A program made the position numbers and the translations under genes. Positions 23,912 through 33,652 of a DNA stretch of 64,000 bases are shown piece after piece. The stretch comes from Eutrophobius brisbanensis. GTDB lineage: Bacteria > Pseudomonadota > Gammaproteobacteria > Eutrophobiales > Eutrophobiaceae. The notes beneath the pieces are model-generated. The model ran no database searches and had not been told where the DNA came from. It saw only the letters and a list, made by a program, of their open reading frames with translations. The stretch is taken from positions 1,984,001 to 2,048,000 of the forward strand of contig JAYPQE010000003.1 in the NCBI GenBank assembly GCA_038131795.1. Reading direction: 5' to 3'. Every line of letters starts with the position of its first letter. The stretch's first letter is position 1.

Positions 23912-25657
23912 TTAATTACGTTTGAAACCAGCTGCGTATAGGCTTGCATAAGCACCCTGTTGCGCCATTAATTCTGTGTGCGTCCCTGCCTGAACAAGCC
24001 CCCCGTTTTTGATTACAATTATTTTGTCTGCATGTTCTATTGTTGAAGCGCTATGGGCAATAATAATTATTGTATGGCTGGTTTTTAAATCATTAATGGC
24101 CGATTTTATTTGTCTTTCCGAGTCAGGATCCAGTGACGAAGTCGGCTCGTCTAAAATTAATATGACCGCTTCTTTTAACAGTGCCCTGGCCAGGGCGATC
24201 CGTTGCCGTTGCCCCCCGGAAAGCTTGACGCCCCCTTCACCGACCATGGTATTAAACCCCTGTGGCAAGGCATTTATGAAATCAAGTGCATACGCGTCCT
24301 GTGCAGCCTGCACGACTTTATGATCGGCTTCATCACGTAACTGACCATATGCAATATTATTTCTGATTGTGTCATTAAATAACTTGATGTCTTGCGAGAC
24401 ATAACCAATATTATTCCGTAAACAGCCAATGCTGTATTCCTTTATATTCTTATCATCAATTAATATATTACCCTCGCTAAATTCATAAAACCTGGGGATG
24501 AGATTAACCAGCGTGGACTTGCCACTACCAGACTCGCCCACAATTGCCACGGTTTGACCGCTGTTTATCTCTGCTGAAAAATTATCAATTACCGGCAAAT
24601 CTGATTGATATGCAAAGCAAAGATTTTTTATGGCAATATCACCTTTTAGTTTCTCTTTTTGATATATGCCCGGGTCCGGCTCAACATCTTCATCCAGCAA
24701 TTCAAAAACACTCTCACATGCCGCCAGTCCCTTTTGTATAAATTCATTTACTTTAATCAGACGTCGCAATGCATCGAGCAACATAATCAATGCGGCAAAA
24801 AATGAAACAAAGGTCCCGACGCTGAGCTCCCCCCGAGATGCCTGTCCGGTTGCGTAATAAATTATAAATGCAAGGGCGACTGCTGCGATTAACTGCACTA
24901 AAGGCCCGCTGATTAATGTGGCATTAATGAATTTCATGGAGAACTTTCTATTGGCATTTATCGCGTCGTTAAACTTGTTTTTTTCCAGTGCATGTCCCCC
25001 ATAGAGTTTAACAATCCGGTTTGCACTGAATGCTTCGGTCACAATGTTATTGATATCGGCAACCGTTTGTTGGACCTTTTTGCTCATTACTCTAAGTCTT
25101 CTTCTCACGGCCAGGGCAATAAACACTATAAACGGCCCGGCAACCAGTGTGATTAACGCCATCCGCCAGTCCAGATAAAACATCCAGATTAAAAGGCCGG
25201 TAATGATCAGAGAATCTTTGACCAACACGATTATTGCGTTGGTTGTGGCGTCCTTTACCTGTTCAACATCATAACTAAATTTCGAGACAATACTGCCGGT
25301 GCTATGATTGTCAAAAAATTCAGCGGGCAAACACAGCAACCGCGCAAACATTTGTTCCTTCAGGTCCATTACAACTTTATTGGCAACATAATGCAGCGAG
25401 GACCCATATATAAAAATAGAGGCCCCGCTGATGACAAACAGTCCCACCAGATAAAAAGGGATGGTGGATATTAAATCAGGGTCATTGTTAATGAATGCGC
25501 CATCGAGCATTGGCTTTAGAATAGCGGCCTTGGCTGCGTCCGCTACGGCAAGTATTACCATGGCACACATGGACAGGGCCAACAGCATCCTGTACGGTTG
25601 AATGTAGGTAATCAAACGCTTGTATATTTTAACGTCTTTTTCTGGAATTAACTGCAT
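23912..25657 (-). CDS. msbA: Lipid A export ABC transporter MsbA
   Basis: Inner-membrane ABC exporter that flips core-lipid A across the membrane. The 581 residues match MsbA. Six membrane helices occupy about 20-310, and the nucleotide-binding domain follows with Walker A GESGSGKST (about 372-380), signature LSGGQ and Walker B ILILDEPTSS. It is a half-transporter acting as a homodimer. In many gammaproteobacteria lpxK follows msbA; here the downstream neighbour is the convergent bufferin cassette, so lpxK must lie elsewhere. It is divergent from phosphoribulokinase with a 135-base spacer. Confidence 0.93.
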   Translation of the reverse strand: MQLIPEKDVKIYKRLITYIQPYRMLLALSMCAMVILAVADAAKAAILKPMLDGAFINNDPDLISTIPFYLVGLFVISGASIFIYGSSLHYVANKVVMDLKEQMFARLLCLPAEFFDNHSTGSIVSKFSYDVEQVKDATTNAIIVLVKDSLIITGLLIWMFYLDWRMALITLVAGPFIVFIALAVRRRLRVMSKKVQQTVADINNIVTEAFSANRIVKLYGGHALEKNKFNDAINANRKFSMKFINATLISGPLVQLIAAVALAFIIYYATGQASRGELSVGTFVSFFAALIMLLDALRRLIKVNEFIQKGLAACESVFELLDEDVEPDPGIYQKEKLKGDIAIKNLCFAYQSDLPVIDNFSAEINSGQTVAIVGESGSGKSTLVNLIPRFYEFSEGNILIDDKNIKEYSIGCLRNNIGYVSQDIKLFNDTIRNNIAYGQLRDEADHKVVQAAQDAYALDFINALPQGFNTMVGEGGVKLSGGQRQRIALARALLKEAVILILDEPTSSLDPDSERQIKSAINDLKTSHTIIIIAHSASTIEHADKIIVIKNGGLVQAGTHTELMAQQGAYASLYAAGFKRN

Positions 25658-25792
25658 AGGTAATTATATGTTGTTTTTTTTCAGGTTTTTTATGGATCTT
25701 ATCTGACTTACCACGTCTGGTATATTCGATTATCATTAGTATGGTATTGTATTGATAAATAATAATAACTTTTAAGATGGATTTCTGTTCAA

Positions 25793-26659
25793 ATGTCCAA
25801 ACAACACCCAATCATTGCAATTACGGGCTCATCCGGTGCCGGCACGTCAGGCATTAAAGCTGCATTTGAACAAATTTTTCGGCGGCTTAATATTTCCGCC
25901 GCATTTATTGAAGGCGACAGCTTTCACAAATACGACAGACAACAAATGGATCTCGAAGTTGAAAAAGCAACAAAAGACGGCAGGCAAATTACACACTTTG
26001 GGCCACAGGCAAATCTGTTTGATGAACTTGAAAATTTATTCAAGGAATATTCCGAGACAGGAACTGGTAAAAAAAGACACTATATTCATAACGAGGTTTC
26101 TGCCGCACATCATGGGTACGCTCCTGGCTCCTTAACACCCTGGGAACCGCTCCCTGAAAATACTGATCTGTTGTTTTATGAAGGACTGCACGGTGGCTTA
26201 GTAACAGACACATATAATATTGCCCAGTATGTTGATCTGCTGGTTGGAGTAGTGCCGATAATTAATCTTGAATGGATGCAGAAAATACACCGTGACCGTG
26301 AGGTAAGGGGATACACAGCTGAAGATGCCACAGACATGATCCTCGACAGGATGCATGACTATGTGCATTACATTACACCACAATTCTCCAGAACTGATAT
26401 TAACTTTCAACGGGTCCCGACGGTTGATACTTCTAACCCATTTGCTATGGACAAAATACCTACCAATGATGAAAGTTTTGCCGTAATACATGCCAGAAAC
26501 CTGGAAAAATTGAACATCGATTTCCGATATCTGCTGGAAATGCTCGATGGCTCATTTATGTCAAACCCTGAAACAATCGTAGTACCTTCAGGCAAGATGA
26601 TATTTGCAATGCAACTCACGATAAACCCTGTAATTACACGATTATTATCGGCAAGATAG
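25793..26659 (+). CDS. prkB: Phosphoribulokinase
   Basis: ATP-dependent kinase converting ribulose 5-phosphate to ribulose 1,5-bisphosphate. The 288 residues fit the bacterial octameric form. The P-loop is GSSGAGTS (about 12-19), followed by EGDSFHKYDR, which holds the catalytic aspartate and substrate-binding histidine region, then LFYEGLHGG and NFQRVPTVDTSNPF, all close to both E. coli PrkB and Calvin-cycle CbbP. Distinguishing those two needs a tree. No RuBisCO or other cbb gene is in the window, so the role may be in the Calvin cycle or may be the undefined role of stand-alone PrkB. The next gene on this strand encodes a ParA ATPase. Confidence 0.93.
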   Translation: MSKQHPIIAITGSSGAGTSGIKAAFEQIFRRLNISAAFIEGDSFHKYDRQQMDLEVEKATKDGRQITHFGPQANLFDELENLFKEYSETGTGKKRHYIHNEVSAAHHGYAPGSLTPWEPLPENTDLLFYEGLHGGLVTDTYNIAQYVDLLVGVVPIINLEWMQKIHRDREVRGYTAEDATDMILDRMHDYVHYITPQFSRTDINFQRVPTVDTSNPFAMDKIPTNDESFAVIHARNLEKLNIDFRYLLEMLDGSFMSNPETIVVPSGKMIFAMQLTINPVITRLLSAR

Positions 26660-26752
26660 AGATATCTTATTGAGTTTAAGCTGATTTTTTGCAAAATAGG
26701 CTGAAATCATTAACAATCGAACAAAATCAATTCATAAATTCCGGGGGAACAA

Positions 26753-27409
26753 ATGCGAAGAATTCTGGTGCTAAATCCCAAAGGGGGGTGTGGCAAAAGT
26801 ACAATCGCCACGACGATAGCAGGCTATCTTGCAATTCATGACCACAATGTCACCTTGGCAGACTTTGATCCACAAAAATCCAGTGAAGACTGGATCAGCA
26901 GACGACCCGCAAATGTGCCAAAAATTTCAATAGCGAAAATTAAAGGCGGAAATATATCCGTCCCCAGAAAAACAGACACGGTCATTATTGATACCCCAGC
27001 CGCCATACATGGAAAAAAACTTGCTGACTTCGTAAAATCCAGCGAAACAATGGTTATTCCATTGCTGCCTTCTGAAATTGATATCCGTGCTGCAGAACGA
27101 TTTGTTGATGAATTGTTTTCATTAAAAAAATTAATCAATCGCAAGATCAAGTTGGCGACGGTTGCCAACCGTGTGCGTGAAGACACCCTCTCCGCTGCCA
27201 AACTGGATTATTTCCTGAACCACATGAAGCTGCCTGGCGGCAGAAAGTTGCCATTCATTACGGTATTCAGGAACAGCCAGAATTATGTAAAGGCGGCAGA
27301 AAAAGGCCTGAGTATATTTGAGTTTGCACCGGCAAAAACCACTTATGACAGGGAGCAGTGGCAGCCGCTCATGAGCTGGTTAATGAGTCAAAAAAGTCTG
27401 CCGGGTTAA
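26753..27409 (+). CDS. Orphan ParA-family ATPase
   Basis: Deviant-Walker P-loop ATPase of the ParA/MinD class, probably positioning a cellular cargo on the nucleoid. The 218 residues lack the N-terminal DNA-binding extension of long plasmid ParAs. The deviant Walker A KGGCGKST lies at about 10-17, with DFDPQKSSEDW (switch I region, about 38-48) and IDTPA (switch II region). A GGGGG ribosome site precedes the ATG. No ParB partner is beside it, so it is not a standard chromosome-partition pair. It lies 93 bases after phosphoribulokinase on the same strand; the cargo is unknown. Confidence 0.88.
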   Translation: MRRILVLNPKGGCGKSTIATTIAGYLAIHDHNVTLADFDPQKSSEDWISRRPANVPKISIAKIKGGNISVPRKTDTVIIDTPAAIHGKKLADFVKSSETMVIPLLPSEIDIRAAERFVDELFSLKKLINRKIKLATVANRVREDTLSAAKLDYFLNHMKLPGGRKLPFITVFRNSQNYVKAAEKGLSIFEFAPAKTTYDREQWQPLMSWLMSQKSLPG

Positions 27410-27459
27410 TTTCCTGTCTACGTATTTTACTAAGGGGAAACTGGAATGGCCGAAATCAT

Positions 27460-28707
27460 TCAGTCGATATAGCTGGACGGCAATCCTTTTAAGTCTTCTA
27501 CGTCACCCGAGAGTAGAGGACCCTGGCCGTACGCCGCAAGCTTCAGGCCTTTTTGGTAAACCCGGTTAGCATCTTCAAGATTCCCCTCCATCTCGTGAAG
27601 TGTTGCTAATTCATAAAATGCTTCAGGTGTTTCGTTTATATTCAGACTATTCTCAAAACAGGTCCTTGCCTTACCCCAGATCTCCGCACGTTTATATAAT
27701 CGTCCGGCGGTTAATTGAACGACGTGGTTGGTTGAATTCATTTTCAGCACCTTTTCGATAAAGGCGAGTTGTTTTACCGGATTTTCACCCTCTACCTTGC
27801 CATACAGTCTTACCAGACCATGGTCCGGATTAATCTTGATTATCTTGCGCAGCATGGCTTCGCAATCTCTGGTGTCTGGGAACTGTAATCTCCCGGTGAT
27901 ATATACTTCCAGCAAATAAAGATTTGATCTCAGGTTTTTAGGGATGTCTTGCCATGTTTCCTTAAGCTTATGTTCATCCCCTGCCTGTGCAGTATTGGTC
28001 AATAACTTTGCAAATATTGGAATTTGACGAGACTGGATCTCGTCTCTTGACATCAATCCTTTGTTTTCCATATCCTGCAAAATTGTCCTGGCCTGTTGCC
28101 AGTCTTTTAATTCGGAGCTGGCTTCCAGCAACATTAACTTTACCTGTTCCTGACCTGGCTTTTCATCATCAATATGCTGCAAGATAGCATAGGCCTGTTC
28201 TGTCTGATGTTCCATTAATTGTAATTTGGCCTGGGTCATGTCCACAGCAATATCGGCTGATGCGTCCGCAGAATGCGCCAGTCTTAAATAGCTGTCACGT
28301 CGGTCAATTGCACCTTGTTGTTGTGCTGCACGGGCTGCACCAATGTAATTAATTAATGGTAATTTGCTGTATCTGACCCCCTTAATCAGAAGTTTTTCGG
28401 CGGCATTCCAGTTTCCCTGGGCCAGTGCCAGATAGCCATGGGACAAAAAATGTTCTGATTTTGCATGGCCCCTGGCCTTTTTCCAGCGCCTGTAGTTCTT
28501 TGGCAAATCAAGGACGCCAAATATAAAACGTAACAGGACATAAAAAACAGCAAATAAACCCAGGCTTAAAATGACAAAAAAACTCATGCTGGTTTGTATA
28601 GAATACCCAGGTATGGACAATACAACCTGAGCAGGGTCCTCTCCCAGGGCAATGCCCGCAAGCACCGCAATGACCAGACAGGCAAGAATATAAAACAGGA
28701 CTTTCAC
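27460..28707 (-). CDS. hemY: HemY, TPR-repeat inner-membrane protein
   Basis: Membrane protein encoded at the end of the gammaproteobacterial hemCDXY cluster. The N terminus holds two membrane segments (about 2-22 and 41-62, the HemY N-terminal domain). The rest, from about 85 to 400, is helical TPR-like (for example the YELATLHEMEGNLEDANRVY repeat). It has 415 residues, typical for the family, and overlaps hemX by 4 bases. Despite the name it is unrelated to the Bacillus protoporphyrinogen oxidase; its role in heme synthesis is indirect and not settled. Confidence 0.93.
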   Translation of the reverse strand: MKVLFYILACLVIAVLAGIALGEDPAQVVLSIPGYSIQTSMSFFVILSLGLFAVFYVLLRFIFGVLDLPKNYRRWKKARGHAKSEHFLSHGYLALAQGNWNAAEKLLIKGVRYSKLPLINYIGAARAAQQQGAIDRRDSYLRLAHSADASADIAVDMTQAKLQLMEHQTEQAYAILQHIDDEKPGQEQVKLMLLEASSELKDWQQARTILQDMENKGLMSRDEIQSRQIPIFAKLLTNTAQAGDEHKLKETWQDIPKNLRSNLYLLEVYITGRLQFPDTRDCEAMLRKIIKINPDHGLVRLYGKVEGENPVKQLAFIEKVLKMNSTNHVVQLTAGRLYKRAEIWGKARTCFENSLNINETPEAFYELATLHEMEGNLEDANRVYQKGLKLAAYGQGPLLSGDVEDLKGLPSSYID

Positions 28708-29780
28708 GGCTGTTCGATCACACCATCAGTTACATTCGGTGTCTGGTTATCGTTTAGATATCCACTAAGTGCTTCTCCAGAGCCACTGATATCTGGAACA
28801 GGTCGCTCTAATTCCACTGTTTTCATACTATCAATGACGACAATGGCATTATTTACTGCTGCATCTTCCGGGTCGAAGTATTCCTGCAACCACGTATGGG
28901 CTATATTTAGCGAGTCCTGCATTAAGGCCGTATCCTTTCTTAATACCGCCAACCGGGCAGACTCCAATTGCAGCCTCAGGTTCTGATATAAGAAGAACCT
29001 TTCATTAGGCAATAATGAAGTACTCATATCCTCGCCCGTGCGGGTAATAATAAACATGCTCTTGAACTCCTGCCACACACCGAGCATCAATCTTTTCCAG
29101 GCAGGATCCTGTGGATTGGTTTGATCAATGCTGATCGTTTCACCGGTTAAAGCCGTGCTTTTCAGGGAAAATTGATTGACCCTTGATGCCAAATCGGACA
29201 ACGCAAAAGACATTCCGACAATATCTGTGTGCGGGTATGATTTCAATGTATTAATGTCTGCGGTAATTTGCCGGCGCAGTGAAAACAAGCCGGGATCGCC
29301 TACCTCCATGAGCCTGTCATTGGCCTCTTCAAGGGCAACGATGGCGGCCTTAATATTCCCTTCCAGTCTTAGTTTTATATTTGCAATACTTATTAAATGT
29401 TCTGCTTCAGTCACAGGCAGCGTACGGTCCTGATCGTCCTGGCTGGAGTACAGTATTTCAAGGCTTTCATTGGACTCATCAACAGCTGCCGATAGTGATG
29501 ACATTTCCGCCTCGTACTGCTGGGTTCGAGAGCGTAAGGCGCCAAGTTCCTCAGACACCTCTTCCATATTGGAGCTTAATCCACTAACTGACCGCATAAC
29601 GGACGTATCATCTTTAATGTCTTTAATTGATTTAAAGTTAAAGCCTGCGACAGCGGCAATCGTGATGAGCAACCCCAGATTAAACAGCATTAATGATTTT
29701 GGATTCTTTGCCTTATCCGGATTGTCATTCGAATCCACCTGACTATCAGTTTCTTCCTGATCCTTTTTTTCAGAGGTCAT
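28704..29780 (-). CDS. hemX: HemX, uroporphyrinogen-III C-methyltransferase-like membrane protein
   Basis: Bitopic inner-membrane protein of the hem cluster. The N-terminal 27 residues are highly charged (EKKDQEETDSQVDSND), then a membrane segment at about 31-48. A periplasmic coiled-coil part (about 70-125) and an alpha-helical HemX domain follow. The 358 residues match the Pseudomonas-type HemX. The old name suggests a methyltransferase, but no SAM-binding fold is visible, so the catalytic label is doubtful. It starts 3 bases after the hemD stop, indicating translational coupling in one operon. Confidence 0.92.
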   Translation of the reverse strand: MTSEKKDQEETDSQVDSNDNPDKAKNPKSLMLFNLGLLITIAAVAGFNFKSIKDIKDDTSVMRSVSGLSSNMEEVSEELGALRSRTQQYEAEMSSLSAAVDESNESLEILYSSQDDQDRTLPVTEAEHLISIANIKLRLEGNIKAAIVALEEANDRLMEVGDPGLFSLRRQITADINTLKSYPHTDIVGMSFALSDLASRVNQFSLKSTALTGETISIDQTNPQDPAWKRLMLGVWQEFKSMFIITRTGEDMSTSLLPNERFFLYQNLRLQLESARLAVLRKDTALMQDSLNIAHTWLQEYFDPEDAAVNNAIVVIDSMKTVELERPVPDISGSGEALSGYLNDNQTPNVTDGVIEQP

Positions 29781-29783
29781 ATA

Positions 29784-30557
29784 TCACTCCAGATTATTAA
29801 CAACTGCATTATAAAGCCCCTGGTCGGTTTGTGACTCAGCAACTACTGTATTATTTGTAAAGCCTGCTTTTCTGGCTGCTTGGGCAATTCTTTCACTCAT
29901 CGCAACAATGTCAGTAGCAAACAGACTGTCATGGTGCGCATCGGGTGTCATGCTAATTAGGTTATAAAGTCCCTGATTACTGGTGACAATAATAATATCC
30001 GGAGGAGAGTGCAGCCAGATATTTGCCACATCCTGAGCAGACACCTTCGGCATTACCCTGGAGTAAATATCTGCGTATTTTACTTCGGCACCCCTGGATT
30101 CCAGTTCCTGCTTAAGCAACTCCCTGCCAGTATCCCCTCTAACAATCAGTACTTTTTTATCAAGTATAGCCTTAGATTGAAGTCCCGTAAGTTGTAAGAG
30201 CGCTTCGCTGCCTGATCTCGGACCGGGGGAAATTACATTATTAACACCTGCAAACCCGGCCTCTTCCTGACTCCCCATACCTGCCGCATACACTGTTTTA
30301 GATTCCAGAAGATTTTGAATGTCCCCGATTAATCCTGCAAAAACACGAACTGCATTTCTGCTTATAAATATGATCGTGTCTGACCATGACACCAGGTCTT
30401 TGAGTGTCCTGGATGAGATGTTCTTGATTGGCTGAATTTCAAGGGTTGGAAACCGAATTACATTTCCGCCTGCTTCCATAATCTGTTTGCTGAGCTCTTC
30501 GCTTTGCTGGGAGGGTCGCAGTACCATAATGTTTTTCCCTGCAAGATTGTCCTCCAT
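29784..30557 (-). CDS. hemD: Uroporphyrinogen-III synthase
   Basis: Cyclises hydroxymethylbilane to uroporphyrinogen III, the branch-point tetrapyrrole. I take the ATG at 30557 (257 residues), which lies 8 bases after the hemC stop; the frame stays open upstream to 30767 but that part overlaps hemC and is unrelated to the family. Conserved family patterns visible are VLRPSQQSEELS near the N terminus, FISRNAVRVF (about 84-93) and IIVTSNQGLYNL (about 180-191). HemD sequences are poorly conserved, so position in the hemCDXY operon is strong support. Confidence 0.92.
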   Translation of the reverse strand: MEDNLAGKNIMVLRPSQQSEELSKQIMEAGGNVIRFPTLEIQPIKNISSRTLKDLVSWSDTIIFISRNAVRVFAGLIGDIQNLLESKTVYAAGMGSQEEAGFAGVNNVISPGPRSGSEALLQLTGLQSKAILDKKVLIVRGDTGRELLKQELESRGAEVKYADIYSRVMPKVSAQDVANIWLHSPPDIIIVTSNQGLYNLISMTPDAHHDSLFATDIVAMSERIAQAARKAGFTNNTVVAESQTDQGLYNAVVNNLE

Positions 30558-30565
30558 ATTGTCAC

Positions 30566-31489
30566 TCAGTCCGTAGTTGACAAAATATCGATGGCGCCCT
30601 GGGACAACAACCTGTCCCCCACTGTATCGCCCAGTTCCAGTGCCGTTTCCATCGGGCCTGATTCTATAGCACCTATAATCTGTTTGCCGTCCATGCTGCC
30701 AACCACGGCCGAGATGGTCATGCTGTCTCCTTTGATCGTTGCGTATGCTGCAATTGGCGCATGACAACCACCATTTAACTTTTTATTTACCCTGCGTTCA
30801 GCCATAACACAATGATATGTAACATCATCATTCAATACCTGCAACAGGTTTACATGGTCGCTATTACTACTACGCACCTCAAGACCTAACGCGCCCTGCC
30901 CAATTGCCGGCAACATTATGTCCATACTGATTTCATGGGCAATACGTTCATTTAATCCCATCCTGTTCAAACCGGACGTTGCAAGAATAAGCGCATCATA
31001 CTCTCCGTTATCGAGTTTCTTTAACCGGGTTCCAACATTTCCCCTGATGCTTTTGATATTCAGGTCTGGACGATATGCCAATAACTGTGAGATACGACGT
31101 AAACTGGATGTCCCTACACTGCTGCCATGAGGTAAATCGTCAAGATGCTCATATTTATTGCTAAGAAACGCATCACCGGGGTTGTCCCGGGTTAAAATGG
31201 CACAGATTTCAAGCCCCTCTGGAAGATCGACTGTCACATCCTTCATAGAATGCACAGCCAGATCCGCCGTTCCATCCAGCAACGCCATCTCAAGTTCCTT
31301 GGTAAAGGCGCCTTTCCCTCCAAATTTATCCAGTGAACGGTCCAGAAATTTGTCTGCCTCAGTGGTCACACCATGTATATTCACCGACAGGTCTGGATAG
31401 ACAGTTTCCAGGCTTTGACGCACAAATTGTGCCTGCCACATTGCCAACGGGCTTTCTCGGGTAATAATATTTAATGTAAGATCGGGCAT
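30566..31489 (-). CDS. hemC: Hydroxymethylbilane synthase (porphobilinogen deaminase)
   Basis: Assembles four porphobilinogen units into hydroxymethylbilane. The 307 residues match the family. The dipyrromethane cofactor is attached through the cysteine in LNGGCHAPIA near residue 240. The catalytic aspartate lies in HSMKDV (about 80-85), and RESPLAMWQA and SSLRR bind acidic substrate groups. First gene of the hemCDXY operon, divergent from gshB with a 93-base spacer that must hold both promoters. Confidence 0.96.
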   Translation of the reverse strand: MPDLTLNIITRESPLAMWQAQFVRQSLETVYPDLSVNIHGVTTEADKFLDRSLDKFGGKGAFTKELEMALLDGTADLAVHSMKDVTVDLPEGLEICAILTRDNPGDAFLSNKYEHLDDLPHGSSVGTSSLRRISQLLAYRPDLNIKSIRGNVGTRLKKLDNGEYDALILATSGLNRMGLNERIAHEISMDIMLPAIGQGALGLEVRSSNSDHVNLLQVLNDDVTYHCVMAERRVNKKLNGGCHAPIAAYATIKGDSMTISAVVGSMDGKQIIGAIESGPMETALELGDTVGDRLLSQGAIDILSTTD

Positions 31490-31582
31490 AATAAAGATGA
31501 CTAATTATTTCAATTCCAGCGTGTAGTAGATAAACTGGTGAATAGTATACCGTAGCTACACTAAAACGACAGAAAAGCCCTC

Positions 31583-32533
31583 ATGAAACTTGGCGTTATC
31601 ATGGATCCCATTGCCGGGATTAACATAAAAAAAGACAGTACGTTTGCCATGCTCCTCGCAGCCCAGCACAGGGGCTGGGAGCTGCACTACATGGAACAAA
31701 ATGATTTATATATACACGAAAATAAGGTCAGGGCTACAACACAAATTTTGTCGGTAAAGGACGACCCTGCCTCATGGTATAGTTTTGGGAAACAATGCGA
31801 TATCGAGCTGCCTGATCTCGATGCAGTGCTGATGAGGAAAGATCCGCCTTTTGACATCGAATATATATATACCACGTATATTCTCCAGTTTGCCCAGGCC
31901 GAAGGGTTACTGGTCATCAATGACCCCAGGGGGCTGCGTGACGTTAATGAGAAGATGTTCATCAACACCTTCCCGAATTGCATAGCGCCTACTTTGGTGA
32001 CCCGAAACAAAACCCATCTTACAGAGTTCGTTAGCCAACATAAACAGGCTGTATTTAAACCCCTGGAAGGTATGGGCGGAAAATCTGTATTTAAAATCAC
32101 TCATGAAGATCCAAATACTAACGTCATTATCGAAACCCTTACTCATGAACAAACACGATTTATTATGGCTCAGAAATATATTCCTGAGATTAAGGACGGT
32201 GATAAACGAATCCTACTAATTAATGGGGAGCCTGTTGATTATGCACTTGCAAGAATTCCCATGTCAGGTGAAACCCGGGGCAATCTTGCTGCTGGCGGTA
32301 CGGGCAAAGGCGTAGAACTTAGCGATCGCGACCGGTGGATATGCCAGCAGGTAGGCCCAACACTGAGGGACATGGGCCTGTTATTTGTTGGCCTTGATGT
32401 CATTGGGGATTATTTAACGGAAGTGAATGTCACCAGCCCCACATGCATTCGAGAACTAGATGCTATTTATGGAATCAATATAGGTGATCAATTAATGGCA
32501 TTAATTGATCAATTGATTAACAATAAACTGTAA
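31583..32533 (+). CDS. gshB: Glutathione synthetase
   Basis: ATP-grasp ligase joining gamma-glutamylcysteine and glycine to make glutathione. The 316 residues match E. coli GshB. Family motifs include MDPIAGINIKKD at the N terminus, the DPPFD(I)EYIY segment (about 89-97), FKPLEGMGGKSVF (glycine-rich ATP-binding loop, about 153-165) and EVNVTSPTCIRE near 295. Glutathione is the co-substrate for the persulfide dioxygenase fusion and is degraded by the gamma-glutamyltransferase, both in this window. The tonB gene starts 23 bases downstream, the order also seen in Pseudomonas. Confidence 0.96.
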   Translation: MKLGVIMDPIAGINIKKDSTFAMLLAAQHRGWELHYMEQNDLYIHENKVRATTQILSVKDDPASWYSFGKQCDIELPDLDAVLMRKDPPFDIEYIYTTYILQFAQAEGLLVINDPRGLRDVNEKMFINTFPNCIAPTLVTRNKTHLTEFVSQHKQAVFKPLEGMGGKSVFKITHEDPNTNVIIETLTHEQTRFIMAQKYIPEIKDGDKRILLINGEPVDYALARIPMSGETRGNLAAGGTGKGVELSDRDRWICQQVGPTLRDMGLLFVGLDVIGDYLTEVNVTSPTCIRELDAIYGINIGDQLMALIDQLINNKL

Positions 32534-32556
32534 CGGGCTTAAAAAAAACGAATAGC

Positions 32557-33486
32557 ATGTCGAATGCAACCGAGTTAACACCAGCTTTGGTACATCAACC
32601 TGTGGTGACCTCCACAGACAGATTCGGCCTGACCTTATGCCTTGCTATAATTACCCACGCAGTCGTTGTGCTTGGCGTTACTTTTTCCAATGAGATTGAT
32701 CTTCCGCCGGATTATGACGCCATGGAAATTATCCTGGTACAGCAAACCAGCCAGGCGCCTGATGAGGCCAAACTCCTCGCGCAGGCCAGCCTTGAAGGCG
32801 GAGGCGACGTGGATGATGAGGTCACGCCTGCAACACCGCTACCATCTCCTTTCCCGGACAATGTAGCAGAGCTGTCTGCGCCACCTGAATCCGATCCCGC
32901 AACACAGGCGAGCAGTGCGACCCGTTCTGAAGTGCTTACCGCCGCATCGGGAGAAACAGAGCTACCCACAGGTCCCAATAATTCGCCTCGTGAAAAAAGT
33001 CAGCCTGATCAGGATATTGTAGAAACTGACAGGCCGAAAACACTTCCAAGTGCTACAGCCCTGTTAACCAATAGCATGAAGATGGCCGCTCTCAGCGCAG
33101 AAATTGAACGAAAATTAGTAACCCGGGCACAACACCCACGCAGGAAATATATCTCTGCCAGTACCAGAGAATTTCTCTATGCGGCCTATATGGAAGCCTG
33201 GCGGGCCAAGGTTGAACGTATTGGTAATCTCAACTACCCGGACGCCGCCAGAAGGCAACGCCTGTCCGGCAACCTCATCCTTGACGTGGCGTTAAATAAG
33301 GACGGAAGTATTAATGAGTTGGTGATCCGTCGTTCTTCCGGGCATAAGGTCCTGGATGATGCCGCCATCAGAATAGTCGAACTTGCCGCACCCTATGCCC
33401 AATTTCCTGAGGATATAGCGGATCAGACCGATATACTCCATATAACCCGAACCTGGCAGTTTTTAAATAACGGTAGTTTTCGCTGA
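32557..33486 (+). CDS. tonB: TonB-family energy transducer
   Basis: Transduces proton-motive force from ExbB/ExbD to outer-membrane receptors. A single membrane anchor lies at about residues 25-45. A Pro/Ser/Ala-rich periplasmic linker (about 60-165) follows, then an acidic-to-basic transition and the TonB C-terminal domain (about 212-309), which contains YPDAARRQRLSGNL and the hydrophobic VIRRSSGHKVLDDAA helix. The 309 residues are typical of TonB2-type proteins at the gshB-yqgE locus in Pseudomonas. No exbBD is adjacent. A TonB-dependent receptor at 38367-40433 is a possible client. Confidence 0.92.
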   Translation: MSNATELTPALVHQPVVTSTDRFGLTLCLAIITHAVVVLGVTFSNEIDLPPDYDAMEIILVQQTSQAPDEAKLLAQASLEGGGDVDDEVTPATPLPSPFPDNVAELSAPPESDPATQASSATRSEVLTAASGETELPTGPNNSPREKSQPDQDIVETDRPKTLPSATALLTNSMKMAALSAEIERKLVTRAQHPRRKYISASTREFLYAAYMEAWRAKVERIGNLNYPDAARRQRLSGNLILDVALNKDGSINELVIRRSSGHKVLDDAAIRIVELAAPYAQFPEDIADQTDILHITRTWQFLNNGSFR

Positions 33487-33538
33487 ACACATACCTGCTT
33501 ATTTATTAATAAAATTATTGAATTAACACCATTAGTTA

Positions 33539-33556
33539 ACAGGTTTTGGAACCTGT
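33539..33556. repeat. Short hairpin between tonB and yqgE
   Basis: ACAGGTT, loop TTGG, AACCTGT, a perfect 7-bp stem without a T-run. It could end the tonB transcript weakly or be an RNA-stability element. A TATAAT box at 33589-33594 downstream may belong to the yqgE promoter. Confidence 0.35.
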
Positions 33557-33652
33557 GGGTCGCTGCGTTTGTTGGTTGATTTTGAAATTATAATCCCGGC
33601 TACCTGTCTAATACGGTAGTTTTCCACTGATTTGACAGTTACTATAGAGCTT

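Noticed and set aside
29784..30767. 327-codon version of hemD
   Set aside because: The extra N-terminal 70 codons overlap hemC in another frame and do not resemble uroporphyrinogen-III synthase; the ATG at 30557 fits the operon.
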